A stretch of 64,000 nucleotides of DNA from Haloactinomyces albus (GCF_031458135.1 NZ_JAVDXW010000001.1:4712001-4776000); one strand, 5' to 3'. Shown: positions 51,534 to 59,472, counted from the stretch's first letter. A program made the numbers and translations. Notes: a model not told the origin generated them from the letters alone.

Positions 51534-52208
51534 GTGGCCGCACCGCTGTCCGACAACCCGCCCGCCAACTCCTTGCCGAGTGGTTCGGAGCGGCAGCGCG
51601 ATGCCGACCGAACTCGTGCCGAGATTCTCGATGTCGCCACCCAGGAGTTCTCCGAGCAGGGCTACGCCGGTGCCCGAGTGGACGAGATCGCCGCGAAGAC
51701 GCGGACGACCAAGCGGATGATCTACTACTACTTCGGCAGCAAGGAACAGCTCTACCGCGCGGCGCTGGAACGGGCCTACACGGCGATCCGCTCGGCCGAG
51801 CAGGAGCTCGACGTCGAGCACCTCGGACCGGTCGAGGCCCTCCGGCGGTTGGCCGAACTGACCTTCGACCACCACGAGTCGCATCCGGACTTCGTTCGGC
51901 TGGTCAGCATCGAAAACATCCACTGTGCCGAGCACATCGGGAAGTCCTCGACGCTGGCGAGTCTGGCGAAGCCGGCCCTGGACGTGCTGGCGGGCATTCT
52001 CGAGCGGGGACGTGCGGCAGGCGAGTTCCGGCAGGACGTCGACGCCCTCGACGTGCACATGATGATCAGCTCGTTCTGCGTGTTCCGGACCGCCAACCGG
52101 CACACCTTCAGCGCGATCTTCGGTCGGGACATGCTGGATCCGGCGTATCGGGACCATTACCGCAGGATGCTCGGTGACATGATCCTGGAGTACCTGAGCG
52201 CCTGCTAG
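51534..52208 (+). CDS. TetR family transcriptional regulator of the quinate/shikimate genes
   Basis: This 224-aa regulator has a TetR HTH (RAEILDVATQEFSEQGYAGARVDEIAAKTRTTKRMIYYYFGSKEQLYRAAL, about 22-72) and a ligand domain of the TetR_C_17-like type (ALRRLAELTFDHHESHPDFVRLVSIENIHCAEHI). GTG 51534 follows GAGAGGGGAC. It is divergent from the shikimate dehydrogenase-quiC operon, and near-identical candidate operators lie on both sides of the gene. Autoregulation and repression of the divergent operon are likely; an intermediate such as dehydroshikimate could be the inducer (inference). Confidence 0.9.
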   Translation: MAAPLSDNPPANSLPSGSERQRDADRTRAEILDVATQEFSEQGYAGARVDEIAAKTRTTKRMIYYYFGSKEQLYRAALERAYTAIRSAEQELDVEHLGPVEALRRLAELTFDHHESHPDFVRLVSIENIHCAEHIGKSSTLASLAKPALDVLAGILERGRAAGEFRQDVDALDVHMMISSFCVFRTANRHTFSAIFGRDMLDPAYRDHYRRMLGDMILEYLSAC

Positions 52209-52260
52209 ATATCCGGTGTTGCTCTTGACGGGGTGTGCCGGGGCCACTTCACCATTCCTG

Positions 52261-52279
52261 AATTAACTAACTGGTACGT
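52261..52279. promoter_or_regulatory. TetR operator copy 2 downstream of the TetR gene
   Basis: AATTAACTAACTGGTACGT is the inverted copy of the site at 51386-51404 with one mismatch. It lies 53 bp after the TetR stop and about 140 bp before the small gene at 52421, so it may put that gene under the same regulator, or support DNA looping across the TetR gene. Confidence 0.7.
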
Positions 52280-52420
52280 ACAAATCAACAGTGCACAAAC
52301 CCAGGAGCACGCGCGACCGATCATCCGACCGGCTCGGCGAAGGTTCTCTCGTTTGGGCCGACGAACTCACGGGTAGTCGACATGGGCCAGTGGGCAGAAG
52401 GCTGCGGAGGAGTGGATCGA

Positions 52421-52681
52421 ATGGAACGTCCGGGGACAAACCGTCCTTCCGCGTACGACCAGGCCTACTACGACAGTGCCGCGGTCGACTACATCCTGCG
52501 GGGCCGCAGGTGGCAGAGCTGGCACGAGTTGCTGGAGTGGTTGCGATCCGAGGGCGTCGATGATCCGTACCTGGCACAGGGTGAATTGCAGGCACTGCGC
52601 CAGGACGTGGAACGCGCGGCCGCCCGCGGTGCTCCCTTCGACAACGATGCCGACCGGTTGTGGCGTGAACTGAAGCAGTGA
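52421..52681 (+). CDS. Hypothetical small protein
   Basis: This 86-aa protein starts at ATG 52421, with GGAGGAG eight bases upstream. It is soluble and rich in Trp and Arg: YDSAAVDYILRGRRWQSWHELLEWLRSEG, then an acidic helical segment and the ending ADRLWRELKQ. The amphipathic helices look structured. No known family recognised. A candidate TetR operator lies about 140 bp upstream. It could be a small adaptor or an antitoxin-like protein, but no partner toxin is present. Confidence 0.65.
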   Translation: MERPGTNRPSAYDQAYYDSAAVDYILRGRRWQSWHELLEWLRSEGVDDPYLAQGELQALRQDVERAAARGAPFDNDADRLWRELKQ

Positions 52682-52767
52682 GCAGGCTCCGGGCGAATGT
52701 GGTGTGAGGCGAGCGGGTGGGGCCGGGCCTGCGGATCGCCATGCGAGCCGAGCGGAGGCAATGCACG

Positions 52768-52947
52768 ATGAGCGGACGTGAACCGGAGAAACAGCGCCGG
52801 ACAGAGGACGAGCCCGACTTCGCGGAGGAGCACACTCGCCCTACTTACGAGGAGGAGCACACCGACTCTCCCGGCGTGACCGGAGATGAGTCGGTTCCCG
52901 AGGGACCGGGCGGGGCGTCGCACAAGGATCCGAAGCGGCCACTGTGA
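52768..52947 (+). CDS. Hypothetical small acidic protein
   Basis: This 59-aa hydrophilic protein starts at ATG 52768 behind GGAGG. It is dominated by Glu, Asp, Pro and Gly (PDFAEEHTRPTYEEEHTDSP) with two EEHT units and no hydrophobic core, so it is probably disordered. The function is unknown. The well-placed ribosome-binding site and similar build to the next small gene support a real reading frame. Confidence 0.55.
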   Translation: MSGREPEKQRRTEDEPDFAEEHTRPTYEEEHTDSPGVTGDESVPEGPGGASHKDPKRPL

Positions 52948-53029
52948 AACCGTTGTCATCCGGATTTCGCGCAGGATGCTGCCCACCCGGTGCGACCTTC
53001 GACAAAGCAGGGAAACAAGGAGGATCACC

Positions 53030-53236
53030 ATGACGAACGAGCAGCCCCCGCCGGATTTGGGGCGGGCTTCCCCCGACGAGTCGAATGCGGAGGACGAAGG
53101 CTACGACGAGGGTGCCGGAGACAGGATCACTCCGGAGGACGAGCGGGAAACGGAGCCGGAGGGCGAGGAGGATGTCCGGCAAGTGCCACCCTCGTCCTCC
53201 CGGCACCTGCCCGAGGACATGCCGCCGGAAACCTGA
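53030..53236 (+). CDS. Hypothetical small acidic protein
   Basis: This 68-aa protein has an excellent AAGGAGG six bases before ATG 53030. It is strongly acidic and disorder-prone (SPDESNAEDEGYDEGAGD, then EDERETEPEGEEDV) and ends PPSSSRHLPEDMPPET. No family recognised. It lies 83 bp after the previous small acidic gene and 87 bp before the convergent end of the sucrase/ferredoxin-like gene. Such proteins in salt-tolerant actinomycetes may be structural or stress-related, but nothing in the sequence shows this. Confidence 0.6.
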   Translation: MTNEQPPPDLGRASPDESNAEDEGYDEGAGDRITPEDERETEPEGEEDVRQVPPSSSRHLPEDMPPET

Positions 53237-53323
53237 AGCCCGCGGACACCCGGAGAAGGCGCGGTTGAACGCGAATTGCCGATGCGTCGGGCTTGGAGGC
53301 CTTCGCCGGTTCTCGAGCTCGGG

Positions 53324-54250
53324 TCATGGCACCTCGTGACGCAGCTCCACCAGGTGGTGCTCGGGCGGGGCGGAGAGCTGCTCGGTGTGGCAGGTGAGCC
53401 TCCGCTCGGGTGGGGCGGGTGCCGTCCGCATTCTGACCCGGTAGTGGCCTTGCCGGGGAGCGGCGAACGTCGCTTCGGTGTCGTCGCCCTCGCTGTGGGA
53501 CGAGAGAAGCGGTAGGTCGTCGACGCCGCGGATACCGGTCTCCGCGCGCAGCAAGCACTCCGCGGCCTGGGTGGCGAAGCCATAGGCGGCGCGTCCTCGC
53601 AGGTACCGGGGGTCGATCTCGCCTCGTACGTACGCCTCGGCGAGCGGGACGGCCTCTTCGGCAGGCACTCGCCCGAAGTACAGCCCGTGCGGCAACACGA
53701 GGAGATTGCCCGCGAACCGGTCTCCGCCGATATGGGAGACCTCCCAGGTCTGTTCCGGAAGACGTTCGGTCAGCGCTTCGGCCACGGGCCGCCCCTGCTC
53801 GGCACAGCAGGGATCGTGCCGCCCGTGCGTACAGACGAAGAAGAGCGGATCCGGGACCGGCTGCAGCCCGGGGCGGAGTCCGCGGGCGAGCCTTTCCAGG
53901 TCGAGATCCAGGACCTGGCCGGGTTCGTCGAGCAGGGCCTGCTCCACCCAGCCCTCGCCGAGGCCGGTTCGAGCGAGAAAGCAGCGGCGGCGCCGCAGTG
54001 TCGACTGGCCTTGGCGCCGTGTACGACGGATGAGTACGACGCGCAGGCGCAGCCGCCTGCTCGCTTCCTGCAGCCTTTCCGTCAGTGTCGTATCGAGTCG
54101 GCTGTCCCGGAGCGCGTGCACGCCCCACGGGCCGGGATCTTCCAACAGTATCCAGCCCCGAACCGTGGATGCGGTGCCGTGTAGCGGCTCGTTTCGGGCG
54201 AGGCTGCGCGCGTGGCAGCGTGCCCCGGCCGCACTACCGGCCTCACTCAT
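53324..54250 (-). CDS. Sucrase/ferredoxin-like family protein
   Basis: This 308-aa protein matches the sucrase/ferredoxin-like family, which has a thioredoxin-like fold and a possible Fe-S site: GTASTVRGWILLEDPGPWGVHAL near 25, FFVCTHGRHDPCCAEQGRPVAEALTE near 165-190 with three clustered Cys, VSHIGGDRFAGNLLVLPHGLYFGRV near 205-230, and RGRAAYGFATQAAECLLR. The function of the family is not established; a ferredoxin-like redox role is plausible. The ATG at 54250 overlaps the end of the JmjC gene by eight bases, so its translation is coupled to the oxygenase. It may supply electrons or assist its chemistry (inference). Confidence 0.85.
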   Translation of the reverse strand: MSEAGSAAGARCHARSLARNEPLHGTASTVRGWILLEDPGPWGVHALRDSRLDTTLTERLQEASRRLRLRVVLIRRTRRQGQSTLRRRRCFLARTGLGEGWVEQALLDEPGQVLDLDLERLARGLRPGLQPVPDPLFFVCTHGRHDPCCAEQGRPVAEALTERLPEQTWEVSHIGGDRFAGNLLVLPHGLYFGRVPAEEAVPLAEAYVRGEIDPRYLRGRAAYGFATQAAECLLRAETGIRGVDDLPLLSSHSEGDDTEATFAAPRQGHYRVRMRTAPAPPERRLTCHTEQLSAPPEHHLVELRHEVP

Positions 54251-55403
54251 CCGTGACCTCGAGCAACCCCTCTCGGACGAGTCGCCGTGCCAGAACGAGG
54301 CGGCTGGTCGCATCCAGGTGCGGTGCGAGATCTCGCACGGCGAAGGTGCTGCGGCAGGCGACCTCGCGTATCGCCGGTTCCACCCACCGGGGGGTCCGAA
54401 GTTCCCGGTCGCCGAGCAGGACCCGCACGTGATCGACATCGTCGGTCCGGATCTCGCACACGGAGCCGGGACGGTGGCGCAGAATCCCCTCGTCGTCCAA
54501 GGTGGCCAGACGCATCCGGTCGACCAGCCCACCACGGAGCAACGAGGGGCGGCCGGTCAGGAAACGCTCGACGAGGTCGTCGGTGATCTCGCGCGCCTCC
54601 AGTTTCTCCAGTTGCGTGCTCAGCTCCTCGAGATGGCCGTTGACCCGCGTGGTCAGTGCCTCGGGTTCGCGGTGGAACCCCACGGGGAGTGGATCATCCA
54701 GAGCCGGATCGACGAGCACGTGGGCGAGCGCCTTTTCCAGCACCTGTCGCCACCGTGTCGGATGAACCCCGACCGTGAGGTGACCGGACAGGGCGTGCTG
54801 TGTTCGTGCGGCGTGTCTGGTGCCGGTCGGCATGTACACGGCCGTTCCCGGTTCCATTTCGACGTTCGTGGCCGCCTGCTCGTCGTCGGCGCCTTCTTCT
54901 CCGGGGGCCGGCCAGATCTGCCACGTCTTACGTCCGAATGCTTGCAGCACGAACACGTCGTGCGTGTCACTGTGCGGCTGAAAGCCCCGGGAGTCCGGTG
55001 GAGTGATGTAGGCGTTCACCTGGCACTGATGGCCGAGCGTGATCTCCAATTCCCGGCAGAAACGGGTGAGCGGTGGCCAATAGCGCTGCAGTCCCTGCAG
55101 GACGAGGGTCGCTCCCTGCTCAACGGCGGCGAACACGCGTGCCGGATCGGCGATGCCGGTCATCGGCGTGTTGCCGATCCGGGCCGAATGCGTGTACTCC
55201 GAGGCGGGTAAGGCCCGTCCCTCCCGGACGAGCCGGAACGTCGGGGTCCGCATCCCGTAGCCCGACAGCAGCTGGTCGACATCGTCGAGACTCAGCAGGT
55301 CCTCGAACCCCTCCGGGGCCGGACCGTGCACCATGACGCGCCTGCCCCACACCTGCTCGGCGAAGTGTTCGGTCTCCCCGACACATCGCTGCAGGGAATC
55401 CAT
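54243..55403 (-). CDS. JmjC/cupin-4 domain oxygenase
   Basis: This 386-aa protein has a JmjC-type double-stranded beta-helix with the iron triad His144, Asp146 and His197 in RGFQPHSDTHDVFVLQ and GTRHAARTQHALSGHLTVGV; KTWQIW follows the first motif. The C-terminal region (about 240-386) is helical with a winged-helix-like end. Bacterial relatives are 2-oxoglutarate-dependent hydroxylases of ribosomal proteins or peptides. GGAG precedes ATG 55403, which lies 17 bp after the Asp-rich peptide gene. The overlap with the next gene argues for a three-gene operon. Confidence 0.88.
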   Translation of the reverse strand: MDSLQRCVGETEHFAEQVWGRRVMVHGPAPEGFEDLLSLDDVDQLLSGYGMRTPTFRLVREGRALPASEYTHSARIGNTPMTGIADPARVFAAVEQGATLVLQGLQRYWPPLTRFCRELEITLGHQCQVNAYITPPDSRGFQPHSDTHDVFVLQAFGRKTWQIWPAPGEEGADDEQAATNVEMEPGTAVYMPTGTRHAARTQHALSGHLTVGVHPTRWRQVLEKALAHVLVDPALDDPLPVGFHREPEALTTRVNGHLEELSTQLEKLEAREITDDLVERFLTGRPSLLRGGLVDRMRLATLDDEGILRHRPGSVCEIRTDDVDHVRVLLGDRELRTPRWVEPAIREVACRSTFAVRDLAPHLDATSRLVLARRLVREGLLEVTDE

Positions 55404-55420
55404 GCCCACTCCCACCGTTC

Positions 55421-55678
55421 TCACGAATCCCGCGAATCACCGCTATCGGCGTCCTGGGTGTCGGCGTCATCGCTTTGATCGGTGCCGTCGGCGTCCTGGG
55501 TGTCGGCGTCATCGCCTTGGTCGGTGCCGTCGGCATCCTGATCCTGCGTGTCGGCATCCCGGGTGCGGGCGGCGACACCGCCTGCGCCCACGGTCGCCAT
55601 GTCCTCGTCCTGCAGCGGGCGGTTCGGATCCTGCTCCACGGTGACCTCCAATGTCTCGCTGAAAAGCGAGCATGCCAC
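55421..55678 (-). CDS. Asp-rich repeat peptide, possible substrate of the adjacent JmjC oxygenase
   Basis: This 85-aa protein starts at GTG 55678. It has a leader-like N-terminus (MACSLFSETLEVTVEQDPNR, then QDEDMATVGAGGVAARTR) and a repeat C-terminus of 14-residue units DADTQDADGTDQ(G/S)D present nearly three times, ending DSGDSRDS. The repeats contain only Asp, Ala, Thr, Gln, Gly, Ser and are strongly acidic. It is the first gene of a tight operon with the JmjC oxygenase and the sucrase/ferredoxin-like protein. No family recognised. It may be a modified (RiPP-like) precursor, a disordered acidic protein or an Asp-hydroxylation substrate; the choice is inference. Confidence 0.55.
   Translation of the reverse strand: MACSLFSETLEVTVEQDPNRPLQDEDMATVGAGGVAARTRDADTQDQDADGTDQGDDADTQDADGTDQSDDADTQDADSGDSRDS
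55449..55532. repeat. Tandem 42-bp repeat within the Asp-rich peptide gene
   Basis: Copies at 55449-55490 and 55491-55532 differ at only two bases, and a third, longer, diverged unit follows. The 42-bp period equals 14 codons, so the reading frame is kept and the unit number can vary without frameshift. The near identity suggests recent duplication or gene conversion. Confidence 0.85.
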
Positions 55679-55881
55679 GGTGATCCCGCTCTCCGCCGTG
55701 CGGAACGACCTGCGGAGACACAGCTGTACCCACCTGGGCGACGGGAGAGAGTCGACCCTCCGGATCGGTTTCCCACGACGGCGTGGCCGTTACCACATGA
55801 TCGCCAAGCAGGTCCTGGGGGCGGCGAAGTCATCGCGGAGCGTGAACTTCTCGCGGAGCTTCCGGCCGTTCTTGTCGAGGA

Positions 55882-56880
55882 TCAACTGCGGCTGAGTGGT
55901 ATCCGGGTGAGGTCTTCGCCGACGATGAGGGTGCCGGAGAACTCCTCGGCGGCGGCGTGCCACCGCGGTCGCTCAAGCTCCCCCGGAACGAAGTGCGTGA
56001 GCACGAGCTTTCGCACACCGGCTTTCTCGGCCACACGCCCCGTATCGGGGATGGGGGTGTGCGCGGTGAGGTGGTGGTCGATCATGGAGCGCTGCTGCTC
56101 GGTTCGTCCGCCCTCGTAGCGTTGGTGGACCCACTGCTCGTCGATCACCTCGTGCACGAGGACGTCGGCGTCTGCGGCGAGTTCGAGCAGGTTGTCGCAG
56201 ACCCCGGTGTCGCCGGAGAACACGACCGACCCCTCGTCGGTGTCGAAACGGAACGCGAAGGCCGGAGCCACCGGGGCGTGCTGCACGAGGGTGGCGCGCA
56301 CGCGGACACGGTCGTCCTCGTAGATGTCGAAGGGCCGCACGGGCGGGCACGGATTCCGGTCGGGGTGGAAGGCAACCGTCTCCGGGAGTTCGATATCGCG
56401 GGCGGTGAGCAGTTCCTCCGGAGGGCGCCGGAGGTTGTCGCGCAGGCGGTCGTTGACATCGGTGGCGAAGGCCCGCATGAGGTGGCCGGTCATCTCGGCC
56501 AGGCCCGGTGTGGGACTGTCCGGGCAGATCGTCGGCGGTGGGACCTGAGCGTGTGGCGAGGCAGGAGGGACGGCGCCGCGATCGCCCGGGCCGAGAGCGG
56601 TGACGGGACGGTCGATGCCTTCGAGGTTTTCGTACCAGCCGTAGAGCAGCAGGCTGAAGAAGTCGACCGTGTGGTCGGAATGCATGTGCGTGACGAAGAC
56701 CCCGCGCAAGCGGTCCAGGCCGAGCCCTGCCCGGATCATCTGACGGCCGACACCGTAACCGCAGTCCACGAGATAGACCGCGTCGCCCACGGTCACGGCC
56801 GAGGCGATTCCGGCGCGGGCACGCCGCCACCGAGGGCCGCCGGAAGTGCCGAGCAGGACCACTTCGGGTGGTGCAGACAT
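55882..56880 (-). CDS. Metallo-beta-lactamase-fold hydrolase (cytosolic paralogue)
   Basis: This 332-aa protein has the zinc motif FVTHMHSDHTVDF (His65, His67, Asp69, His70), SVVFSGDTGVCDNLLELA with the third-shell Asp, VLVHEVIDEQW, and LVLTHFVPGE near the end. It is a close paralogue of the Tat-exported protein at 60136-61266. No signal peptide. ATG 56880 is preferred because of GGAAAGGGAACCG; in-frame coding-like sequence continues up to 57009 (MPHASAGITDIALRL), of unclear status. It is the last gene of the SDR-hydrolase-MaoC operon, 200 bp after MaoC. It could hydrolyse an ester, lactone or CoA thioester. Confidence 0.85.
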   Translation of the reverse strand: MSAPPEVVLLGTSGGPRWRRARAGIASAVTVGDAVYLVDCGYGVGRQMIRAGLGLDRLRGVFVTHMHSDHTVDFFSLLLYGWYENLEGIDRPVTALGPGDRGAVPPASPHAQVPPPTICPDSPTPGLAEMTGHLMRAFATDVNDRLRDNLRRPPEELLTARDIELPETVAFHPDRNPCPPVRPFDIYEDDRVRVRATLVQHAPVAPAFAFRFDTDEGSVVFSGDTGVCDNLLELAADADVLVHEVIDEQWVHQRYEGGRTEQQRSMIDHHLTAHTPIPDTGRVAEKAGVRKLVLTHFVPGELERPRWHAAAEEFSGTLIVGEDLTRIPLSRS

Positions 56881-57080
56881 CGGTTCCCTTTCCTTGAGGA
56901 GATTTCGTGCTCTCGTCGACAGCGGTGTGTCACCGGCTTGTGCGGCATCGGTGAGTTCGGCATGCAGCCGCAGCGCGATGTCGGTGATTCCGGCGGATGC
57001 ATGAGGCACGGAGAGGCGGTCTCACCGCACCGGATGCGGGGCGGCCTCCCCGTGCTCACGCGCGTGCCCGGAAGGGGCCG

Positions 57081-57563
57081 TCACTCGAACATGCGGTAGA
57101 CGGCCTCGGCGATGCAGGCGGGTCGTTCGCTACCTTCGAGTTCGATGGCGGCGTCGACGGTGACCTGGACGCTGCCCTTGGGCAGCTCTTCATACTGTTT
57201 GAGGGTGGCGTTGAGGCGCACCCGGCCGTCGGCGGGAACCGGGTTCACGAAGCGGACCTTGTTGAGCCCGTAGTTGACCGCCGTGGTCACGCTGTTGACG
57301 GTGAGCACTTCCTCCCACATGGGGATGATCAGCGACAGCGTGAGATAGCCGTGGGCGATGGGGCCACCGAAGGGACTTTCGGCGCTGGCGCGTTCGGGAT
57401 CGGTGTGGATCCACTGGTGGTCGTCGGTGGCATCGGCGAAGGTGTTGATGCGGTCCTGGGCGATGGAAAACCACGAGCTGGTCCCGAGCGATTTGCCCTC
57501 GAACTTCTCGAGTTCGGCGAGGGTGTCCAGTGTGGTCGTGTTCGTCGCGGTGTCAGTGGACAC
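57081..57563 (-). CDS. phdE: MaoC family enoyl-CoA hydratase (PhdE-like)
   Basis: This 160-aa hot-dog-fold protein has the hydratase signature FSIAQDRINTFADATDDHQWIHTDPERASAESPFGGPIAHGYLTLSLI with the catalytic Asp and His, and NYGLNKVRFVNPVPADGRVRL. In the phenylpropanoid pathway it would hydrate the double bond of the hydroxycinnamoyl-CoA to the beta-hydroxy thioester. AGGAGGAG stands just before GTG 57563. It follows the TIM-barrel hydrolase gene by 59 bp. The gene name is by synteny with the phd cluster of C. glutamicum. Confidence 0.85.
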   Translation of the reverse strand: MSTDTATNTTTLDTLAELEKFEGKSLGTSSWFSIAQDRINTFADATDDHQWIHTDPERASAESPFGGPIAHGYLTLSLIIPMWEEVLTVNSVTTAVNYGLNKVRFVNPVPADGRVRLNATLKQYEELPKGSVQVTVDAAIELEGSERPACIAEAVYRMFE

Positions 57564-57622
57564 GGCTCCTCCTGGGGGAGTTGACCTGCGGGGGGTGATG
57601 AAATGCTGCGTGACCTGCTGCG

Positions 57623-58513
57623 TCAGCCGCCGAGGCCCAGAATCTTCAGTGCGTTGTCCTTGAAGATCAGCGGCCGGACCTCGTCTTTGATGTCGAGTTT
57701 CTCGAAGTCGCGCATCCAGCGATCGGGTTGGATGACGGGGAAGTCCGAACCGAACAGGACCTTGTGGCGCAGGAAGGAGTTGGCGGCCTGCACCAACTGC
57801 GGCGGGAAGTACTTCGGCGACCACCCGGACAGGTCGATGTGGACGTTGGGCTTGTGCGAGGCGCTGGAGATCGCCGCGTCCTGCCAGGGCACCGACGGAT
57901 GCGCCATGATGATCGTCAGCTCGGGGAAGTCGGCGGCGACGTCGTCGAGCAGCATCGGGTCGGAGTAGCGCAGCTTGATGCCGTGTCCGCCGGGCAGCCC
58001 GGCACCGATACCGGTTTGGCCGGTGTGGAACAGGGCGGGCACGCCGCATTCGGCCAGGGCCTCGTAGACGGGGTAGAAGTCACGGTTGTTGGGTTCGAAT
58101 CCCTGCAGGCTGGGATGGAACTTGAACCCCTTGACCCCGTACTCGTCGACCAGTGTGCGCACGCGCTTGACGGCCGCCTTCCCCTGCCACGGATCGACGG
58201 AGCCGAAGGGGATCAGCACGTCGTTGTGGCGGGCGGCGCCCTCGGCGATCTCCTCCACGGAGTTGACGGGATGGCCGGTGGCGGAGGCGGCGTCGACGGT
58301 GAACACGATCGCGGCCATGTTGCGCTCGCGGTAGTGCTCGGCCATGGTTTCCAGGCTCGGAGTGCGTTCCTGGCCGGACTTGAAGTACTTCTCCGAGGCC
58401 GCGATCAGGTCGTCGTCGAGGGATTTGTGGCCGCAGCCGTCGATTTCGACGTGGGTGTGCACATCCAGCGCGGTGATGGACTCGGTATCGATGCCGTAGG
58501 TGTACCTGCTCAT
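57623..58513 (-). CDS. phdC: TIM-barrel metal-dependent hydrolase (PhdC-like)
   Basis: This 296-aa amidohydrolase-2 family protein starts with TALDVHTHVEIDG (HxH metal site) and continues with GVKGFKFHPSLQGFEPNNRDFYPVYEALAE, ALFHTGQTGIGAGLPGG, IIMAHPSVPWQDAAI, and LFGSDFPVIQPDRWM with the metal Asp. The family includes decarboxylases (ACMSD) and hydrolases; in the phd pathway the homologue is proposed to cleave the beta-keto aromatic CoA thioester to the benzoate and acetyl-CoA. Its ATG overlaps the SDR stop by four bases. A decarboxylase role remains an alternative. Confidence 0.85.
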   Translation of the reverse strand: MSRYTYGIDTESITALDVHTHVEIDGCGHKSLDDDLIAASEKYFKSGQERTPSLETMAEHYRERNMAAIVFTVDAASATGHPVNSVEEIAEGAARHNDVLIPFGSVDPWQGKAAVKRVRTLVDEYGVKGFKFHPSLQGFEPNNRDFYPVYEALAECGVPALFHTGQTGIGAGLPGGHGIKLRYSDPMLLDDVAADFPELTIIMAHPSVPWQDAAISSASHKPNVHIDLSGWSPKYFPPQLVQAANSFLRHKVLFGSDFPVIQPDRWMRDFEKLDIKDEVRPLIFKDNALKILGLGG

Positions 58514-59421
58514 TGCGCGGTTGCCTCCTCGGGGAGTTTCTCACCGACCGATTCGAGGTGATCGGCGAAGGTGGTCGGCCATTCCTGCTCGATCGCGTCG
58601 GGGTCCCAGCCGCCGTCGTGGTAGGCGGTGGCGGTCATGTCCGGGTGCGACCACAGCGCCAGGCGGTCGCCGCCGATGGCCACGGCCTGTCCGGTGATCT
58701 CGGCAGCGGCATCGCCGGCCAGGAAAGCCACGACGCCGGCAGCGTCCTGCGGTCCACCGAAGCCGAGCTCGCGACGCGCGAAGGCGGGCAGCTCCTCGCC
58801 GTTGTTCATGGCATCGACGTAAGGCTTGAGGAAGGGGATGGTCTCGGTCATCGCGGTGGCCGCCACCGGCACGACCGCATTGACGGTGATCTCGGCGCGG
58901 GCCAGTTCCATGGCCCAGGTGCGGACCATGCCCACGATGCCCGCCTTGGCACCGGAGTAGTTGGTCTGGCCGAAGTTGCCGCGCTGCCCGGCAGGCGAGC
59001 CGATGCAGATGATGCGACCGCCCTCGCCCTGCTCGCGCATCTTGACCACGGCGGCGCGCACGCAGGTGAAGGTGCCGCGCATGTGGACGTTGAGCACTTG
59101 ATCGAAGTCCTCGTCGGTCATCTTCCACACGACCTTGTCGCGCAGGATGCCCGCGTTGGTGACCAGGACGTCCAGCCGCCCGAACGTCTCCACGGCACCG
59201 TCGACGAGAGCCTGCGCGGTTTCCGTGCTGCCCACGGCCCCGACCACGGCATGGGCCTTGCCGCCTGCCTCGGTGATCGAGGCGACAGCGGCCTCGGCGG
59301 TGTCCCGGTCGATGTCGTTGACCACGACCGAGGCGCCACGGCGGGCGAGTTCCTGGGCGTAGGCCAATCCGAGGCCCTGGCCGCTGCCGGTGACGATCGC
59401 AACCTTGTTCGTGAGATCCAT
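58510..59421 (-). CDS. phdB: SDR family 3-hydroxyacyl-CoA dehydrogenase (PhdB-like)
   Basis: This 303-aa dehydrogenase has the NAD site VAIVTGSGQGLGLAYAQELARRG, NDIDRDTAEAAV (Asp favouring NAD), TNAGILRDKVVWKM, catalytic Ser in IGSPAGQRG and Tyr/Lys in QTNYSGAKAGIVGM. A C-terminal extension of about 50 residues (DMTATAYHDGGWDPDAIEQEWP) is longer than in FabG. It should oxidise the beta-hydroxy phenylpropanoyl-CoA. AGGAGTCGCC precedes ATG 59421. It leads the minus-strand operon and is divergent from the MarR gene, across an AT-rich operator region. Confidence 0.88.
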   Translation of the reverse strand: MDLTNKVAIVTGSGQGLGLAYAQELARRGASVVVNDIDRDTAEAAVASITEAGGKAHAVVGAVGSTETAQALVDGAVETFGRLDVLVTNAGILRDKVVWKMTDEDFDQVLNVHMRGTFTCVRAAVVKMREQGEGGRIICIGSPAGQRGNFGQTNYSGAKAGIVGMVRTWAMELARAEITVNAVVPVAATAMTETIPFLKPYVDAMNNGEELPAFARRELGFGGPQDAAGVVAFLAGDAAAEITGQAVAIGGDRLALWSHPDMTATAYHDGGWDPDAIEQEWPTTFADHLESVGEKLPEEATAQ

Positions 59422-59442
59422 GGCGACTCCTGATGTTCGAGG

Positions 59443-59472
59443 CCGATTGTCTAATTTAAATGAAAGCAACTA
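59443..59472. promoter_or_regulatory. AT-rich operator region between phdB and the MarR gene
   Basis: The palindrome ATTTAAAT (59454-59461) sits within a wider imperfect inverted repeat starting TTGTCTAATTT and closing AAATGAAAGCAA. It lies 25-50 bp before the phdB-like start and about 70-90 bp before the MarR start, in a 115-bp AT-rich divergent gap. Such symmetric AT-rich sites are typical MarR targets, so repression of both directions by the adjacent MarR protein is likely. Confidence 0.6.

Noticed and set aside
56881-57009. N-terminal extension of 43 residues on the cytosolic metallo-hydrolase
   Set aside because: The frame is open and looks partly coding, but the internal ATG at 56880 has a much better ribosome-binding site and gives the normal family start; a remnant of another gene cannot be excluded.
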